Notes under the pieces: model-generated | The model's database searches: none | What the model was told of the DNA's origin: nothing | What the model saw: the letters and a program-made list of their open reading frames with translations, nothing else | Shown: positions 1 to 10,220 of the stretch, piece by piece | Layout: each line of letters begins with the position of its first letter | How positions within the stretch are numbered: position 1 is the first letter of the stretch | Position numbers and translations under genes: made by a program | Origin: Primula veris | Lineage: Eukaryota > Streptophyta > Magnoliopsida > Ericales > Primulaceae | Assembly: GCA_963682055.1 (NCBI GenBank) | Contig: OY821749.1 | Span: forward strand, 33,859,631-33,923,630 | DNA length: 64,000 nt | Direction of reading: 5' to 3'

Positions 1-215
1 TGAAATCTTGGTACTTAATAATTTGATATGTGTCATATCATCTCAGAGCCTCCGAGGAAAAAGAAAAACACAATCGTGCGGATGACTTAAAAAAACCAAT
101 AACAAGCACATTCACATAGTAAACTTTATATGAAAAGTCAGAATTGCTTTAGCTTCAATTTTCTTCTGAATTTACTTTTAGCTTCGTCTAATATTATATT
201 GTTCCTCATTTGAAG

Positions 216-2872
216 GAGAGGACAAATATGTCGTTTTTGTATCGGGATTGAATGTTGGGAGTAGTGCTTCCAACCCTCTCCAATTCCAGCTTCTTGTCGA
301 TCACATAACTGGATACTCAGGAGATGAGAAGGTTTCATATTTTTTTCTTTTCTTTTCTGGCACAACTTTTTTGTTAATTTGGATATAATGGTAAGCTTTA
401 TGATGGAGCAGGAACAAAGTATGGCAGCAAAAATAGTCCAAGTAGTAGTTGCTGGAAACTCCGTTGAAGTTTCTCCTGGACTTTTAAATGGACAAGTAAT
501 GATTTTATATTGTACTTTACTTGTCTTATCCATCATATATACATAGAGTTATTGAGATTGACAAGAGATACATATATTTGTAATAGTTGGATATAATATC
601 ATATACTTCTGCAGAACTTACCTTCAAAAGATCAGACGAGACTGTCTGAACCAATTAAAGAGCTGGATATAATGTTCAATCAGGTACCATAACATTATAT
701 TGCACACATCTGACAGGAAATAATTTACACTGTGTGACATAGTTTTGACTTTTATCAATATTCACTGCGAACTGGTCATTTCCATTTAGTGGAATTCCAT
801 ATTGTTTGTATGCATATCCAATTTCAGTGCATTGCAGTTTATGCCAACAAAATGGTATCAGTTTATTTAACATTATATCATTCAAAAGTCAGTTCATTGA
901 GGAATGCACATAAGAGGTCCAACTAAATGATAGACAAGTTTTTTCTGCGGCTAAACAGTCCAAAATATGTCACTTAGTGGTAATTATCTGTGGTTTCATA
1001 TTTATGACTTTATCGCCCTACTTCATCTGAAGATTGTAGCTGGTGTAAATTTGGACATAATGCCTGGTTCCAATGATCCAGCCAATTTCGCTTTACCACA
1101 ACAGGTTTTCTTTACAAGCTCTTAATTTTATAGTTAATATTGATATCTATTGCTTCGCAATGCTCTGCCTTTTCCCGTATTGTTCTGAATCAACATGTTC
1201 AATTTTGGTTTGTAATGCAGTAACAAAAGCACATTTTTTAATCAATTAGTAGATTTTCAAACTAAATAAAAAGAAAGAAGCAAAGCCAAACTCAGACGCC
1301 ACATATCCCTTGTTTTGAAGCTTTTATCGCTTTAAAGCTGGATCGCTTTTGGTTGATCAGCTTAATTGTTGAGTGTTTCTGTTATTTTGGCATGAAAAAA
1401 AAAGTTAGAACCTTTAAGCTGGCTGAACCAGCAATCTTTTCAATCTAAAGTCTAAACAAATTCAGCTTATTAGCTTAAAAGCTGCATCCCAATAAGTTCT
1501 ATCTGGGTATAACTTATCACTTATGAGTTGTTTCCCATTTTATTTTCATCTAAGGCCACTCGTTTTTTATCAGCCTCTTCATAGATGCCTTTTCCCTGGG
1601 TCATCAGCTTATAACACTTTTAGGTCCTCTACAAATCCTCATTCGTTTGAGCTCGACAATGTCAGGTAACGTAAAGTGCAGCTACTTCTTTTTTTATTTT
1701 GTTTTTACATTTGGATAGTTACTTTACTTTTTTCTTATATACAGATTTTTGGGAACATCGGGCCAAAACATTGATGACCTTGACAAATATTCAGAGGCAA
1801 AAGATAAACTAGAATTTATGGAACGGACGATGAAATGGAGGCATATAGCACCAACGACCCCAAATACCCTCGGTAAACATTATTATCCTCTCAAATTGTT
1901 TTATTAAATAAAACTTTGAGTACTGAACTTAATACAATACATCACCATAATAACGTGGTGGTGTAGGTTTCTTAAGTACATGCCATTTAATTAGTTATCT
2001 TATGTTTGACTCTCGTTGTTTTACAGGGTGTTATCCATTTACTGATCGGGATCCATTCTTTGTAGAGCGTTGTCCACATGTTTATTTTGTTGGTAATCAG
2101 GATAAATATGAGACGAAACTTATTAAAGGTACGTGCTCCAGACATCTATCCTTTTCTTTTTATCTTATTAGTGAAAACTGACAAGTATTTGATTGCTGTG
2201 TAGGATCTGAAGGACAGGTAGTGAGACTAATTTGCATCCCTCGATTCAGTGAAACTGGTGTTGCTGTTTTGGTAAGCTCTTCTTCTTGCCATCTGGGAAC
2301 CAAAATTGCAACTATAGTAAAACCTCTCTACAGTCATACTTTTGGGACCATGAGAAAATATTACTATAGGGGAGGCTAGCCCAAATAGAAGTTGCATATA
2401 AAAAGATCTAATATTAAAAAGTTATATGTATACATATATATTGGATCATGTCAATAAACTTTCAAGCACGATAGTATAGAAATACGAAAGGTTTTGTGTC
2501 AAGAAGCTTGTGGACAAACTCATCATGTCCGACAAACTATTGTGTATGCGCAAGTTAAAGGATATGTTAACAATATAAACAATTGAGCTATTGTCGCAAA
2601 AAAAGTTATAACTAGCCCAAGTAGGGGACAGATATTTTTATGACTATATGGATTTATTTTCCTATACAGAGTATTTTTATATATAGGTTTTACTGTATAA
2701 ACTCGAAAAGCTGTTTTTGGTGTGATTTTTTGCGCAACAATGATATTTTGATTTTTTATGTGGAATTTACTGCATATATGCCGAAAGTAATTTTTGTTTT
2801 GCTACTATGCAGATGAATCTTAGGAACCTTGAATGTCACACTCACAGGTTTGGAGCTCGATTCGGGTCTTAA
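216..2872 (+). CDS. POLD2: DNA polymerase delta small (B/p50) subunit, 3' part, nine exons
   Basis: The non-catalytic B-subunit of replicative DNA polymerase delta, a nuclear protein that bridges the catalytic subunit and the other accessory subunits. I joined exons 216-331, 412-495, 615-683, 1033-1104, 1574-1665, 1745-1872, 2027-2128, 2204-2271 and 2813-2872, all with GT-AG borders and compatible phases, giving about 262 residues to the stop. Seen in translation: FVSGLNVGSSASNPLQFQLL, then VVVAGNSVEV, IMPGSNDPANFALPQQ, CLFPGSSAYNTFRSSTNPHS, FLGTSGQNIDDLDKYSEAKD, PNTLGCYPFTDRDPFFVERC and HVYFVGNQDKYETKLIKG. These are characteristic of the calcineurin-like phosphoesterase/OB-fold B-subunit family. 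The chain ends in the usual short tail after NLECHTHRFG. The N-terminal OB-fold exons lie left of the window. The first listed exon's acceptor (after ...TTGAAG) is inferred. No frame break was found, so the gene looks functional. Intron 8 holds a pogo-like MITE and intron 4 a decayed GCAGCTT-family element. Confidence 0.93.
1308..1492. repeat. Decayed GCAGCTT-family inverted-repeat element in POLD2 intron 4
   Basis: Starts near CCTTGTTTTGAAGCTTTTAT, carries the internal words GGTTGATCAGCTTAA and AAGCTGGCTGAACCAGC, and ends in AGCTTAAAAGCTGCATCCC. These words recur in the other members of this family in the window. The termini are worn and no target duplication was recognised. Confidence 0.5.
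2315..2695. mobile_element. pogo/Emigrant-like MITE in POLD2 intron 8
   Basis: Begins TAGTAAAACCTCTCTACAGT and ends ATATATAGGTTTTACTG, which are inverted repeats, and is bounded by TA on both sides (2313-2314 and 2696-2697). The terminal motif CAGTAAAACCTC is that of Emigrant-type pogo MITEs of plants. About 381 bp, without coding capacity. A subterminal inverted pair (GGGGAGGCTAGCCC near 2370 and CTAGCCCAAGTAGGGGAC near 2615) lies inside it. Confidence 0.7.
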
Positions 2873-4702
2873 CTATAAGGTATATCCTTTGTTTGTACAA
2901 GCTTCTAACCGGATTTAATAGTTCAGTATTACCTGTCATTCAACTTGATACCTAGTATCACTATTGTTTCAGTTTAGGACTTTGGATCACCATTATTGGT
3001 CTATGTAGTACAACTTCATCGATTAAATGGATGGAATAACTTGGAATATTTCCAAAATGGCTGAATCGCCCCATAATCTAACAGTTTTTGCAAAGAGAAT
3101 GTAGTCTGAGTTAACTAACAGCTTGGTACTAAATTGTCCAGTAGCCTATGGTTCAATATTGAAAGAATGTTCCCGTTTTGTAACAGTTCATGGTAATCTG
3201 TAGAAATCAGATCGGTTTCGTAAACTACTTTTAGGTCGTTAAGATTTTTATATCAATTTTTTAGAACTCGTATTTGATATTTTTGTGGTGGTTTTCTCTT
3301 AACAGATAAATGGCTTTTTGCCTGAGCTAGCAGTTGCATGGTGGAAAGTAGAGACTCTGGAATCAATTTTATCGGTTTCTGTGTTGTACTATTGTATGCA
3401 TTTAGATGGAATGCTGTGTTGAGTTCTTTTTATTTTTATTTTTGAAACAAAATATCAGACACCAGGATGTGAATGAAATGAGTTGTGCCATAGCTTTCAC
3501 GTAACAAACCTTGTCATTTGACTCATTTCTTTTCAGAGTTGTATTTATAACAAGTTACACTATTGTGAAATGTGAAGTTGCATTACAACGGTCGATGTTC
3601 ACAAATGTCTTTAATCTAATTTGCAGCCATGATTTGTTACGGTGCTAGCTAGTTCTTGTGCGAGCACCTATACTATCTCAGGCTCAGGGAAACACTTGTT
3701 TTTCGTTATTACAAAATCACTGGAGCTTATAAGTTAAAGCTAATTAAACTGGGGATTGTTTAGTCAAAGGCAAATTGGTTTTATAGGACCAAATAGCTCA
3801 ATTCTTAAGTTGGTTCACCAAAACCACTGTAGCTCAAAAGTGAAAGGTATTTTAAAATTATTGTCCTTTTTGTTTGCAGCTTAAAGAAAATAAGCTGGAT
3901 TCTTTTAAGAAAGAAAGAAAGAAAGAAGATTTCCTATATTTAATTAAAAAATAATAATAAGAATGAAGTAGTACGATATAGCTATAGCCTACGGTCAAAG
4001 ATGCGAGCAAAGAAGCCCATTCATTGTACATCTTGTGAACTTACTTGTATGAGGGCATTTGCATGTATCAATATTTGTAAATCACAATATTTTCTTATTA
4101 TGAGTAATTTGTACCCAAAAATCACGTTGCATCAATTACCTTTTAAGTATCTATATTAACTTTCATTACAATCTTCCCTCAAATATAAAGAGAACATAAG
4201 CTCTATATATAAATTAAATAATGATATATATGAGTGAAAAAGGTTAATTTTGTTTTCATTATAATGATGGAGAGAGAAAATGATAACAAAAGAGGATAAA
4301 ATATAAGTTTGGTTATGATATGGATGTTATAATAGCGAGATTGATACGGATATAAAATTAAATTGTTACCGTAAAACTGTAGTAATATACTATTAGTTTA
4401 GTGATAGTGTAGGTAGTTGGTGTCATATTAGACGTATTTAAGGTTTTGAGTGTTAATAATAAGGATTAGTCAGCAAAAACCATGTGGGTCTGTGTAGGCG
4501 CACTCATACATATTTAAGTACAATATCAGATTTGTATGTATTATCCCAACGGCTATATTCTTTCCTTAAAAATCCCACTCACACACAACTAACCTACAAA
4601 GTAGTAATAGTAGTATTAATTAGGGTCCCCTACCAAATACTACAGTACAAGCTCTTTGATCATCTCTTTAATATTTTTGATCTACTACAAAAACACTAAC
4701 AA
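2873..4702. other. Intergenic: POLD2 3' flank and promoter side of the next gene
   Basis: No convincing reading frame. Around 3720-3900 there are diverged words of the GCAGCTT repeat family (AAGTTAAAGCTAATTAAACT, TTTGCAGCTTAAAGAAAATA). A short (GAAA)n run lies near 3910-3930. The sequence just before 4703 should contain the promoter and leader of the next gene, but no convincing TATA box was identified. Confidence 0.4.
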
Positions 4703-5572
4703 ATGGAGATCAACATGAGTGGTACTTGTAATTTACCTCCAGCTGTAGCGGTGCAGCACGTGACTAAGGCTTCTTCGGACGAGCTTCTCAAGAAGTTTGC
4801 ACAAGAAGGGTCCCAATCCGATCTTAAGAAAGAGCTCAATTTGGCAGTTAAACGCCGTCGCAAGATCATTACTACCGGTTCTGCTGCTGATAGATGTGAC
4901 AGTCCTTCCAACCGACGTGCTAGCTGGCCTGAAAAGAGGTCTCTTCTTCCTATCGGGAAGAGGCGCGTGGCAGGGAGGTCTAGGGTCAGAGATTTTAAGA
5001 ACAAATCCATCTTCGGAACCATTCAGAAGGTTATTTTTACTGCCTACTAATCTTTTTCTGCACTTTCTAAAGTTGGAGTTTAATTGTTATAACTATAATT
5101 AAGCATTTACTAATAAGCTGTCACTTTACTATGTCATCTATCTCTACTGGTATTAGGGGAATGTAATGCTATTAATGGACATTTTTTACAGTAAAAAAAC
5201 ATATTAAGTAATTGAATCAGTGTAATATGGGTGATAGGAAAATTACACTTTGGCCTTCACCAAAACCGTCATGCACCAAAAATATGATAACAAAATTACA
5301 CTTTAGCCATGCGTGATGGTTTTTTGGTATCGGTATATTTTGAAAACCCTTATCTAATTAAGGCCTTGTCGGTGACTTTGAGAGAACTTATTGCTATGAA
5401 GGATTCTGTCCAACTTCACTTAAATTCATGGAATAATTGATCTTACTCACCTTTCCTTTTTGTTTTTGAAATATAGACATGGCGTAGAACCGTTGAAGGG
5501 GCTTCGAAGGTCTTTGTGGAGAAGCATTTCTACAACCGACACAAACGCTTGATAAATGACCCTATCTATTAA
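4703..5572 (+). CDS. Conserved uncharacterised plant protein, two exons, 140 aa
   Basis: Exon 1 4703-5029 and exon 2 5477-5572 join in phase 0 with GT-AG borders, giving 140 residues. Function unknown to me. The protein is small and basic: an N-terminal helix-like stretch SSDELLKKFAQEG (about residues 24-36), a basic run VKRRRKII, a Ser/Arg segment SPSNRRASWPEKRSLLPIGK, and a conserved-looking C-terminal block FKNKSIFGTIQK/TWRRTVEGASKVFVEKH spanning the splice junction. No signal peptide or membrane segment is seen. Proteins with the pattern SLLP...R.FKNKS...TWR.TVEGASKVF.EKHY occur widely in plants as unnamed proteins; that is recollection, not a search. The start was chosen as the first ATG after a stop-rich leader; a second ATG seven bases on is out of frame, and Met5 is an in-frame alternative. 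The basic runs would fit a nuclear location, which is inference. Confidence 0.75.
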
Positions 5573-5594
5573 ATTTGACCACTGAAGCCTTACA

Positions 5595-5846
5595 ATACAA
5601 CCTTCGTCTACTCGAGTCTCCGGCTCATTTCAGTGTCTGATTAACCAATTCTTTTATTGATTTGTGTGTTAAAACTTTTAAAAAACTACAGTTGTTGATT
5701 TGCTTAAGTTGTTATTTCAAGCTTCGTCTACTCCGAATCTCCGGCTCATATAAATGTCGGATTAAACCAATTCTTTTATTGATTTGTGTGTTACAACTTT
5801 TAAAAAACTACAGTTGTTGAATTGCATAAGCTATTATTTCAAGCCT
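5595..5846 (+). repeat. Two-copy tandem duplication (about 125 bp) in the 3' flank/UTR
   Basis: The stretch with CTTCGTCTACTCGAGTCTCC followed by ATTCTTTTATTGATTTGTGT and AAAAAACTACAGTTGTTG occurs at about 5600-5718 and again at about 5722-5845 with roughly 90% identity. It lies directly after the stop codon of the 140-aa gene, so it probably extends that gene's 3' UTR. Confidence 0.85.
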
Positions 5847-6560
5847 TGCTCATTAAATTGATTCATATTTCCATGTTGAGTGTTTTATTACAGATTTGAA
5901 TTTGTTCTCTCTTTTTTTCCCCTTAGTAGACCCTGATCGATGTAAGCTCCGTATAATTCTGTAATGGTTCTGAATTTATTACTTATACTATATGAATTGT
6001 TATAGCCCCTTAATGGGACTTGGGAGTATTCTTGTTCTATAAAAGGAACTCTTTGATTAGTAGAGTGACCCGTGCTCATTCGACTCGACGAACCTATTGA
6101 CAATCGTTTTACTAATTGCCTATATCCCAATTCACACAGTAATTGTGTACAGTGTTGAAATTTACCAAGAATGTAGACTACGTTACCAAATTGAATAACA
6201 AATCGTTAAATTCTCTTCTTTTTACACTATTTTCTATTGTTTTTCAATAAATGTTAATGGCCATTGTAGAAATGCTCTTATGATCTCATGGAGTAGCATT
6301 TCTACAGTCACCTGATTAATTAATTAATGACCCTCTCTAAATTCCAATAAAGCTATAAATATAAAACAGTAAACGCTATATAGAGAAGAGAGTAAACCCG
6401 AAAATATAATAAGTTACTTCTAAGCACCTAACATTTACAATTCCTGATTCCGTCACTTATAATATTATGACGATACGATCGTAAAAGTGATAATTTTAAT
6501 AAGTTGGAGGAGCTATTTGATTTTATCAAAACATAACGACCTAATATGTTATTTTCAGAA
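5847..6560. other. Intergenic, no gene seen
   Basis: AT-rich sequence with only short unconvincing frames on either strand. Nothing recognisable before the TATA-like site at 6573. Confidence 0.4.
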
Positions 6561-6572
6561 AGTTAATCATCC

Positions 6573-6600
6573 TATATAAACACACACCCAGTTAGGGTTA
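6573..6600 (+). promoter_or_regulatory. TATA box and telo-box-like motif upstream of the snoRNA cluster
   Basis: CCTATATAAACACACACCCA is followed at 6592 by TTAGGGTTA, the reverse form of the telo-box AAACCCTAA. Telo-boxes are common in plant promoters of ribosome-biogenesis genes, including snoRNA and ribosomal-protein genes. The position, about 270-300 bp before the first snoRNA, fits a host-transcript promoter. The link is inferred. Confidence 0.5.
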
Positions 6601-6868
6601 ACACTCAATTTTATACGCCGCCACAAAAAGCTAATAGCAAAGGTTAATCTCAGCTTATTTCTCCGATTATTCTGCTTATTATTTTGATTAATCTCTGTAT
6701 ATATATTCCTTATTAGTTTGATAACCAATACCTGATCATTCAATTTATTAAGTTTTTGCTCAAACAGTTGCAAATTGTAAAAGGGATTGGCAAATATACA
6801 GTCAAATTAGTACTTTTGTGTTGAATTTTATATTTTATTTTTGTTTCGGATTATTTTAATTTGCTATA

Positions 6869-6959
6869 AGAGAATGAAGTGATGATTAGGTTATTTCCCT
6901 ATTGGTTTGATCACCGGAATGATGGTATCTAATGTATTAGCTCTAACTGATCATTCTCT
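6869..6959 (+). ncRNA. C/D-box snoRNA, U44-like guide for 18S rRNA (copy 1)
   Basis: A perfect 9-bp terminal stem (AGAGAATGA at 6869-6877, TCATTCTCT at 6951-6959) brackets a C box TGATGA (6880-6885) and a D box CTGA (6947-6950). An internal C'-like ATGATGG is present. The 12 nt before the D box, GTATTAGCTCTA, are antisense to the 18S rRNA stretch TAGAGCTAATAC. The box+5 rule places the 2'-O-methyl on the A of GAGC, the base equivalent to human 18S A166, which U44 guides. The rRNA sequence is from memory. A paralogue follows at 7022. Confidence 0.85.
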
Positions 6960-7021
6960 GCAAATTTGACTTTAATTAGTTTATATTTATTTTGGTTTTA
7001 GTGTTTATTTTACCGGTTATT

Positions 7022-7112
7022 GGAGAATAATACGATGATTAGATTTGTTTCCCTATTGGATTGATCACCGAGATGATGGTGACTTTGTATTAGCTCTATC
7101 TGATTATTCTCC
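7022..7112 (+). ncRNA. C/D-box snoRNA, U44-like guide for 18S rRNA (copy 2)
   Basis: Paralogue of the snoRNA 150 bp upstream. Perfect 9-bp terminal stem GGAGAATAA/TTATTCTCC, C box CGATGA (7033-7038), internal GATGATGG, D box CTGA (7100-7103). The guide TGTATTAGCTCTAT carries the same 18S antisense. The stem has changed in both arms relative to copy 1 yet still pairs perfectly, which supports function in both copies. Confidence 0.85.
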
Positions 7113-7798
7113 CGGTTAACTCGAGAGTTATTTCATTTGATTAGTTCCGTAAGAAATAAGTCGGTTTGCGTAAATGTAATGCATGTGTTGCTCTTATTGG
7201 TATATTATGCTTATTTGAATGTTGGATTGTTCTTTGTATATTGAATTTAAACGCGGCACATATCGAAGGCTTTTCAGGACAATTAACAAATGCCTGTAGA
7301 GCTCAAAATTTGTGCCATATCCTTTTGTCAACATTAGTTTTCATATTTTCTAGCACTTTTGGCTTGAAGATTAATTTAAGTTGACGGAAATTAGCTGTCG
7401 ATCTGCTTTCCTGCTATTTGATATAATTTTTTGGAAATTACTTCAAACAGAAGTTGGCTGCTAAATTCAATTCAGTGCAAAAATTACATGTGATCTCAAA
7501 TTAACATTTGTTTTGCTATCAACTGTATCGTAACTTGGAAATTTCCATTGTTATTGAGTTGAGCATTGCAACTTACCTGAATATCGTATCCTGGAAATTT
7601 GATCATATCTTTTGAACAGTGCAAAAATCTTGAGTAAACCGGTGAAAATGTGAATACAGAGATTTTGGAACGTTTAATTTTCTCTTTTATTCGTTTTACG
7701 TAATCTCTATAATCTATTACATCTATGCTATTCATAACTCTATTGATTCATAATTTTTGTGTATGTTTTTATGTATTTATGATATGATTCTATGATGA

Positions 7799-7880
7799 AC
7801 AAATACGATGACGAGTCCGATCTCAAATCCATTCGAGTTTTAATCGTGACGACAATCGAGGCATTTGTCTGAGATTATTT
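7799..7880 (+). ncRNA. C/D-box snoRNA, predicted 25S rRNA guide
   Basis: C box CGATGA (7806-7811), C'-like GTGACGA near 7846, D box CTGA (7869-7872), and a weak terminal stem AAATA/TATTT. The guide before D, TCGAGGCATTTG, is antisense to CAAATGCCTCG, which matches my recollection of the large-subunit rRNA segment GGTAGCCAAATGCCTCGTC. The box+5 rule points to the last A of CAAA. A decayed copy follows at 7983. Confidence 0.7.
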
Positions 7881-7982
7881 CCACTTTCATGTTTATGTGT
7901 ATTGTGTGGTTATACACAATTCTTATTTCTTTTGGTTCACATGTGTATTCTTCATAATTTGTTGAAGTAATCCTTTGTTTGA

Positions 7983-8062
7983 ATAGACATGATTGTGAGT
8001 CCGATCTCAAATCTGTTCGAGTTATAGTCATGTTAACAATCGATGCATTTGTTTGAGAGAAC
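7983..8062 (+). pseudogene. Decayed copy of the 25S-guide snoRNA
   Basis: Shares GAGTCCGATCTCAAATC, TTCGAGTT and ACAATCGA-GCATTTGT with the unit at 7799. The C box is ATGATTG, the D box TTGA, and one guide base is changed (CGATGCATTTG instead of CGAGGCATTTG). The box and guide damage suggest a pseudogene or a retargeted unit. Confidence 0.6.
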
Positions 8063-8142
8063 AAAATAAAATTCTTATTTACTCAAGTTTCTTATGATTT
8101 ACTTGTTTGTGTTGCTAATATTATTTATTCTACCATTTTAAA

Positions 8143-8225
8143 CGAATGGGGTGATGGTGATGACTGTATTTAATCCGATTCAAATGATTGAATTAATTAC
8201 CTCCTACTCATTCTGAATCCCCCTC
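8143..8225 (+). ncRNA. C/D-box snoRNA candidate
   Basis: GGGG then TGATGG/TGATGA (8152-8163) as C box, D box CTGA (8213-8216), then ATCCCC closing a short stem with GGGG. The guide before D is ATTACCTCCTACTCATT, whose antisense AATGAGTAGGAGG resembles a large-subunit rRNA segment as I remember it. Its place, about 90 bp after two other C/D units, supports the call. Confidence 0.62.
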
Positions 8226-9300
8226 AATTTTCTATTGTAGCTCGTTGCTTTGTTTGAATTTTATAAAATACGAGCACTGTTTTCGTGGATCCTCGGTTAG
8301 TTGAAAACAACTGATTAAATCATTGTTTCAACTGTCATTACAAAGGATTCGAAGAAATAACACTGGATTCCTTATTCCTTTGGTATGGTTGATGGAAAAC
8401 TCGTTAAATATTAGTAATTGAAAACAATTATTTTCCTATTTTAGTATTTTGTTTTGAGACGAACTTAAAGGCTTAGTGGTATCTTACTTCTACATTAATT
8501 TTCCTGCCATAGTGTATAAAAAAGTAAGTTATTAGCAATGCCTTGTGCGTTTTCATATGGTTTTGCAGTCAGTTTGAGTTTGAATTCTACAAAGTTTATA
8601 CTATATTAATATCAAAATAACTACGATGTCAATTTTTTCTCCCCAGTTCCTTAAAGCTGCAACTGCGACTACTGTTCTGTGTGACCTATGATTAACAGAA
8701 GTAAACATTGAAATTCCAAAATTGATGTCTGATGATATGGATGAACATACTGGTTTAACGAAAGACGGAACAAAAGTTCTTGACCATCGTCTTGGATTTT
8801 ACTAAGTATTTCTCTTCCAATTTAGAATGTTCGGTATTGTGAATATTAAAATGTTAGCTTGGTGAGAAGGATGTTATGGAAGAGAGATTCTTTGGTTTCC
8901 TGGGATGACTCTTCCAACACCTCTTATCACAGATTTATCGGACAATGTGGGACTCGATAGGTCGTGTGGTGTTAAATGCTCTTGTAGAAGTCCTTTAAGA
9001 GGACTACGTGACCAGACTTAGATAGTCCCTGTGACCCTGTCGGTTTCCATTGCTTGTAAATAAATTTGAAATATTTCTTTTTAAAACTACTTTTTTATTC
9101 ATTTATAACATGTTTACATCTGATAATTTTTATCAATAAAATAAATAATGGAAAAAAGAATTATGAATACAGAAAATATGTATAGTGTACGGTGGAGGAG
9201 TTGAAAACTTATTTATATTTTCTATGGTCAAACCGTCTGTAACTTTGACTTACAGTTTAACTGGTAATTTTATTTTATTTTATTTTGGATTTTTTTGGAA
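8226..9300. other. 3' part of the snoRNA district, structured but unassigned
   Basis: No protein frame. A hairpin AGTTGAAAACAA/TTGTTTCAACT lies at about 8301-8335. At about 8870-9045 several perfect short arms pair in order: GGAAGAG/CTCTTCC, AACACC/GGTGTT, AGTCC/GGACT and GGACTA/TAGTCC. This could be another small RNA (H/ACA-like), but no clear H or ACA box was placed, so no RNA gene is called. Confidence 0.35.
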
Positions 9301-9309
9301 ACCCCCAGG

Positions 9310-9735
9310 AAAAATGGTAAATATATAAAACCTAGTTATACTTGTGAGAATCTGACCTTCAAATTTTACAAAGTCATTTTATTAAATTTTTATTGATTTT
9401 TTAATTATTTTTGTCTTTTATTTATAAAAAAAGAAAAAATATGAATGAGGTTTTAAAGTTACAAAGTTACCCAATTTTTTTTTAAAAAGCAATTTTTTTT
9501 TTTGAGGTTCCCATAAAAAATATTCAAAATATTCAAAAATTCAATAAAAAAATCAACATATGATTTTGTAAATTTAAAATTCATTTATAACTTATTTGAC
9601 AATTTTGTACTAATTTTACATTTTTTTAAGTAGAAGACAAGAAATAATTAAAAAAATTAATAAAATGACTTTGCAAATTTATAAGGTTAGATTATAACGG
9701 ATATAACTAAGTTTTATACATTTACGATTATGGTT
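9310..9735. mobile_element. Foldback/MITE with about 75-bp inverted termini
   Basis: The left arm reads GTAAATATATAAAACCTAGT ... ACAAAGTCATTTTATTAA. The right arm, reverse-complemented, reads GTAAATGTATAAAACTTAGT ... GCAAAGTCATTTTATTAA. The arms enclose an AT-rich core of about 270 bp without coding capacity. The superfamily is not determined. Confidence 0.65.
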
Positions 9736-10220
9736 TTTTTTTCTAACAAGAATGAATTATGAAAAAATATTTTTGTAGTGAAAAAATACATCATCGATAA
9801 GGATGCCCCATAGGTTAATCATAACTCTACATGTTCTTATTTTAGGAATGATTTTGTATGCCTTAAATTTTATAGGACGGTATTTATGTTTATTTTAACT
9901 ATTACATGAAATACAATTTCGTCCGATAATCAACAAATAGTTTGAAAAAATTTCTCTATTGTATTAATATATGAAAAAACAATTATATGAACCTGATGCA
10001 CTATTATTTAGAGTGTGACAACCAATAAATATTTTTTAGTTATAATTTTGAATTAATTTTATGATATATATTTAATGGTTCATTAACATGAGTTAGATTT
10101 TTAGTATTTTTTAGTTTTAATTTTAAACTAAGTTTAGGATGGATATTTTTGTGTTTATTAATAGTTGTTAAATTTTTAGTATGTGACCCATCATACATTA
10201 TAATAGACTGAATTCAATAT
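9736..10220. other. AT-rich intergenic, no gene seen
   Basis: Short homopolymer-rich sequence with no supportable frame. An isolated TTTTTGTAGTG near 9772 resembles a CACTA terminus but has no partner. Confidence 0.35.

Noticed and set aside
4696..5022. 108-codon minus-strand frame over the 140-aa gene
   Set aside because: Antisense shadow; the plus frame splices cleanly and has a conserved pattern.
5888..6130. 80-codon minus-strand frame
   Set aside because: No motif, no promoter or splice context, and compositionally random.
6888..6900. TTCCCTATTGG in both U44-like snoRNAs as a 25S guide
   Set aside because: As I recall 25S rRNA, the word occurs there in the same sense, so it cannot base-pair as a guide; treated as unexplained conservation.
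9762..9785. TTTTTGTAGTG as a second CACTA terminus
   Set aside because: No matching CACTA start in the same district and no subterminal repeats beside it.
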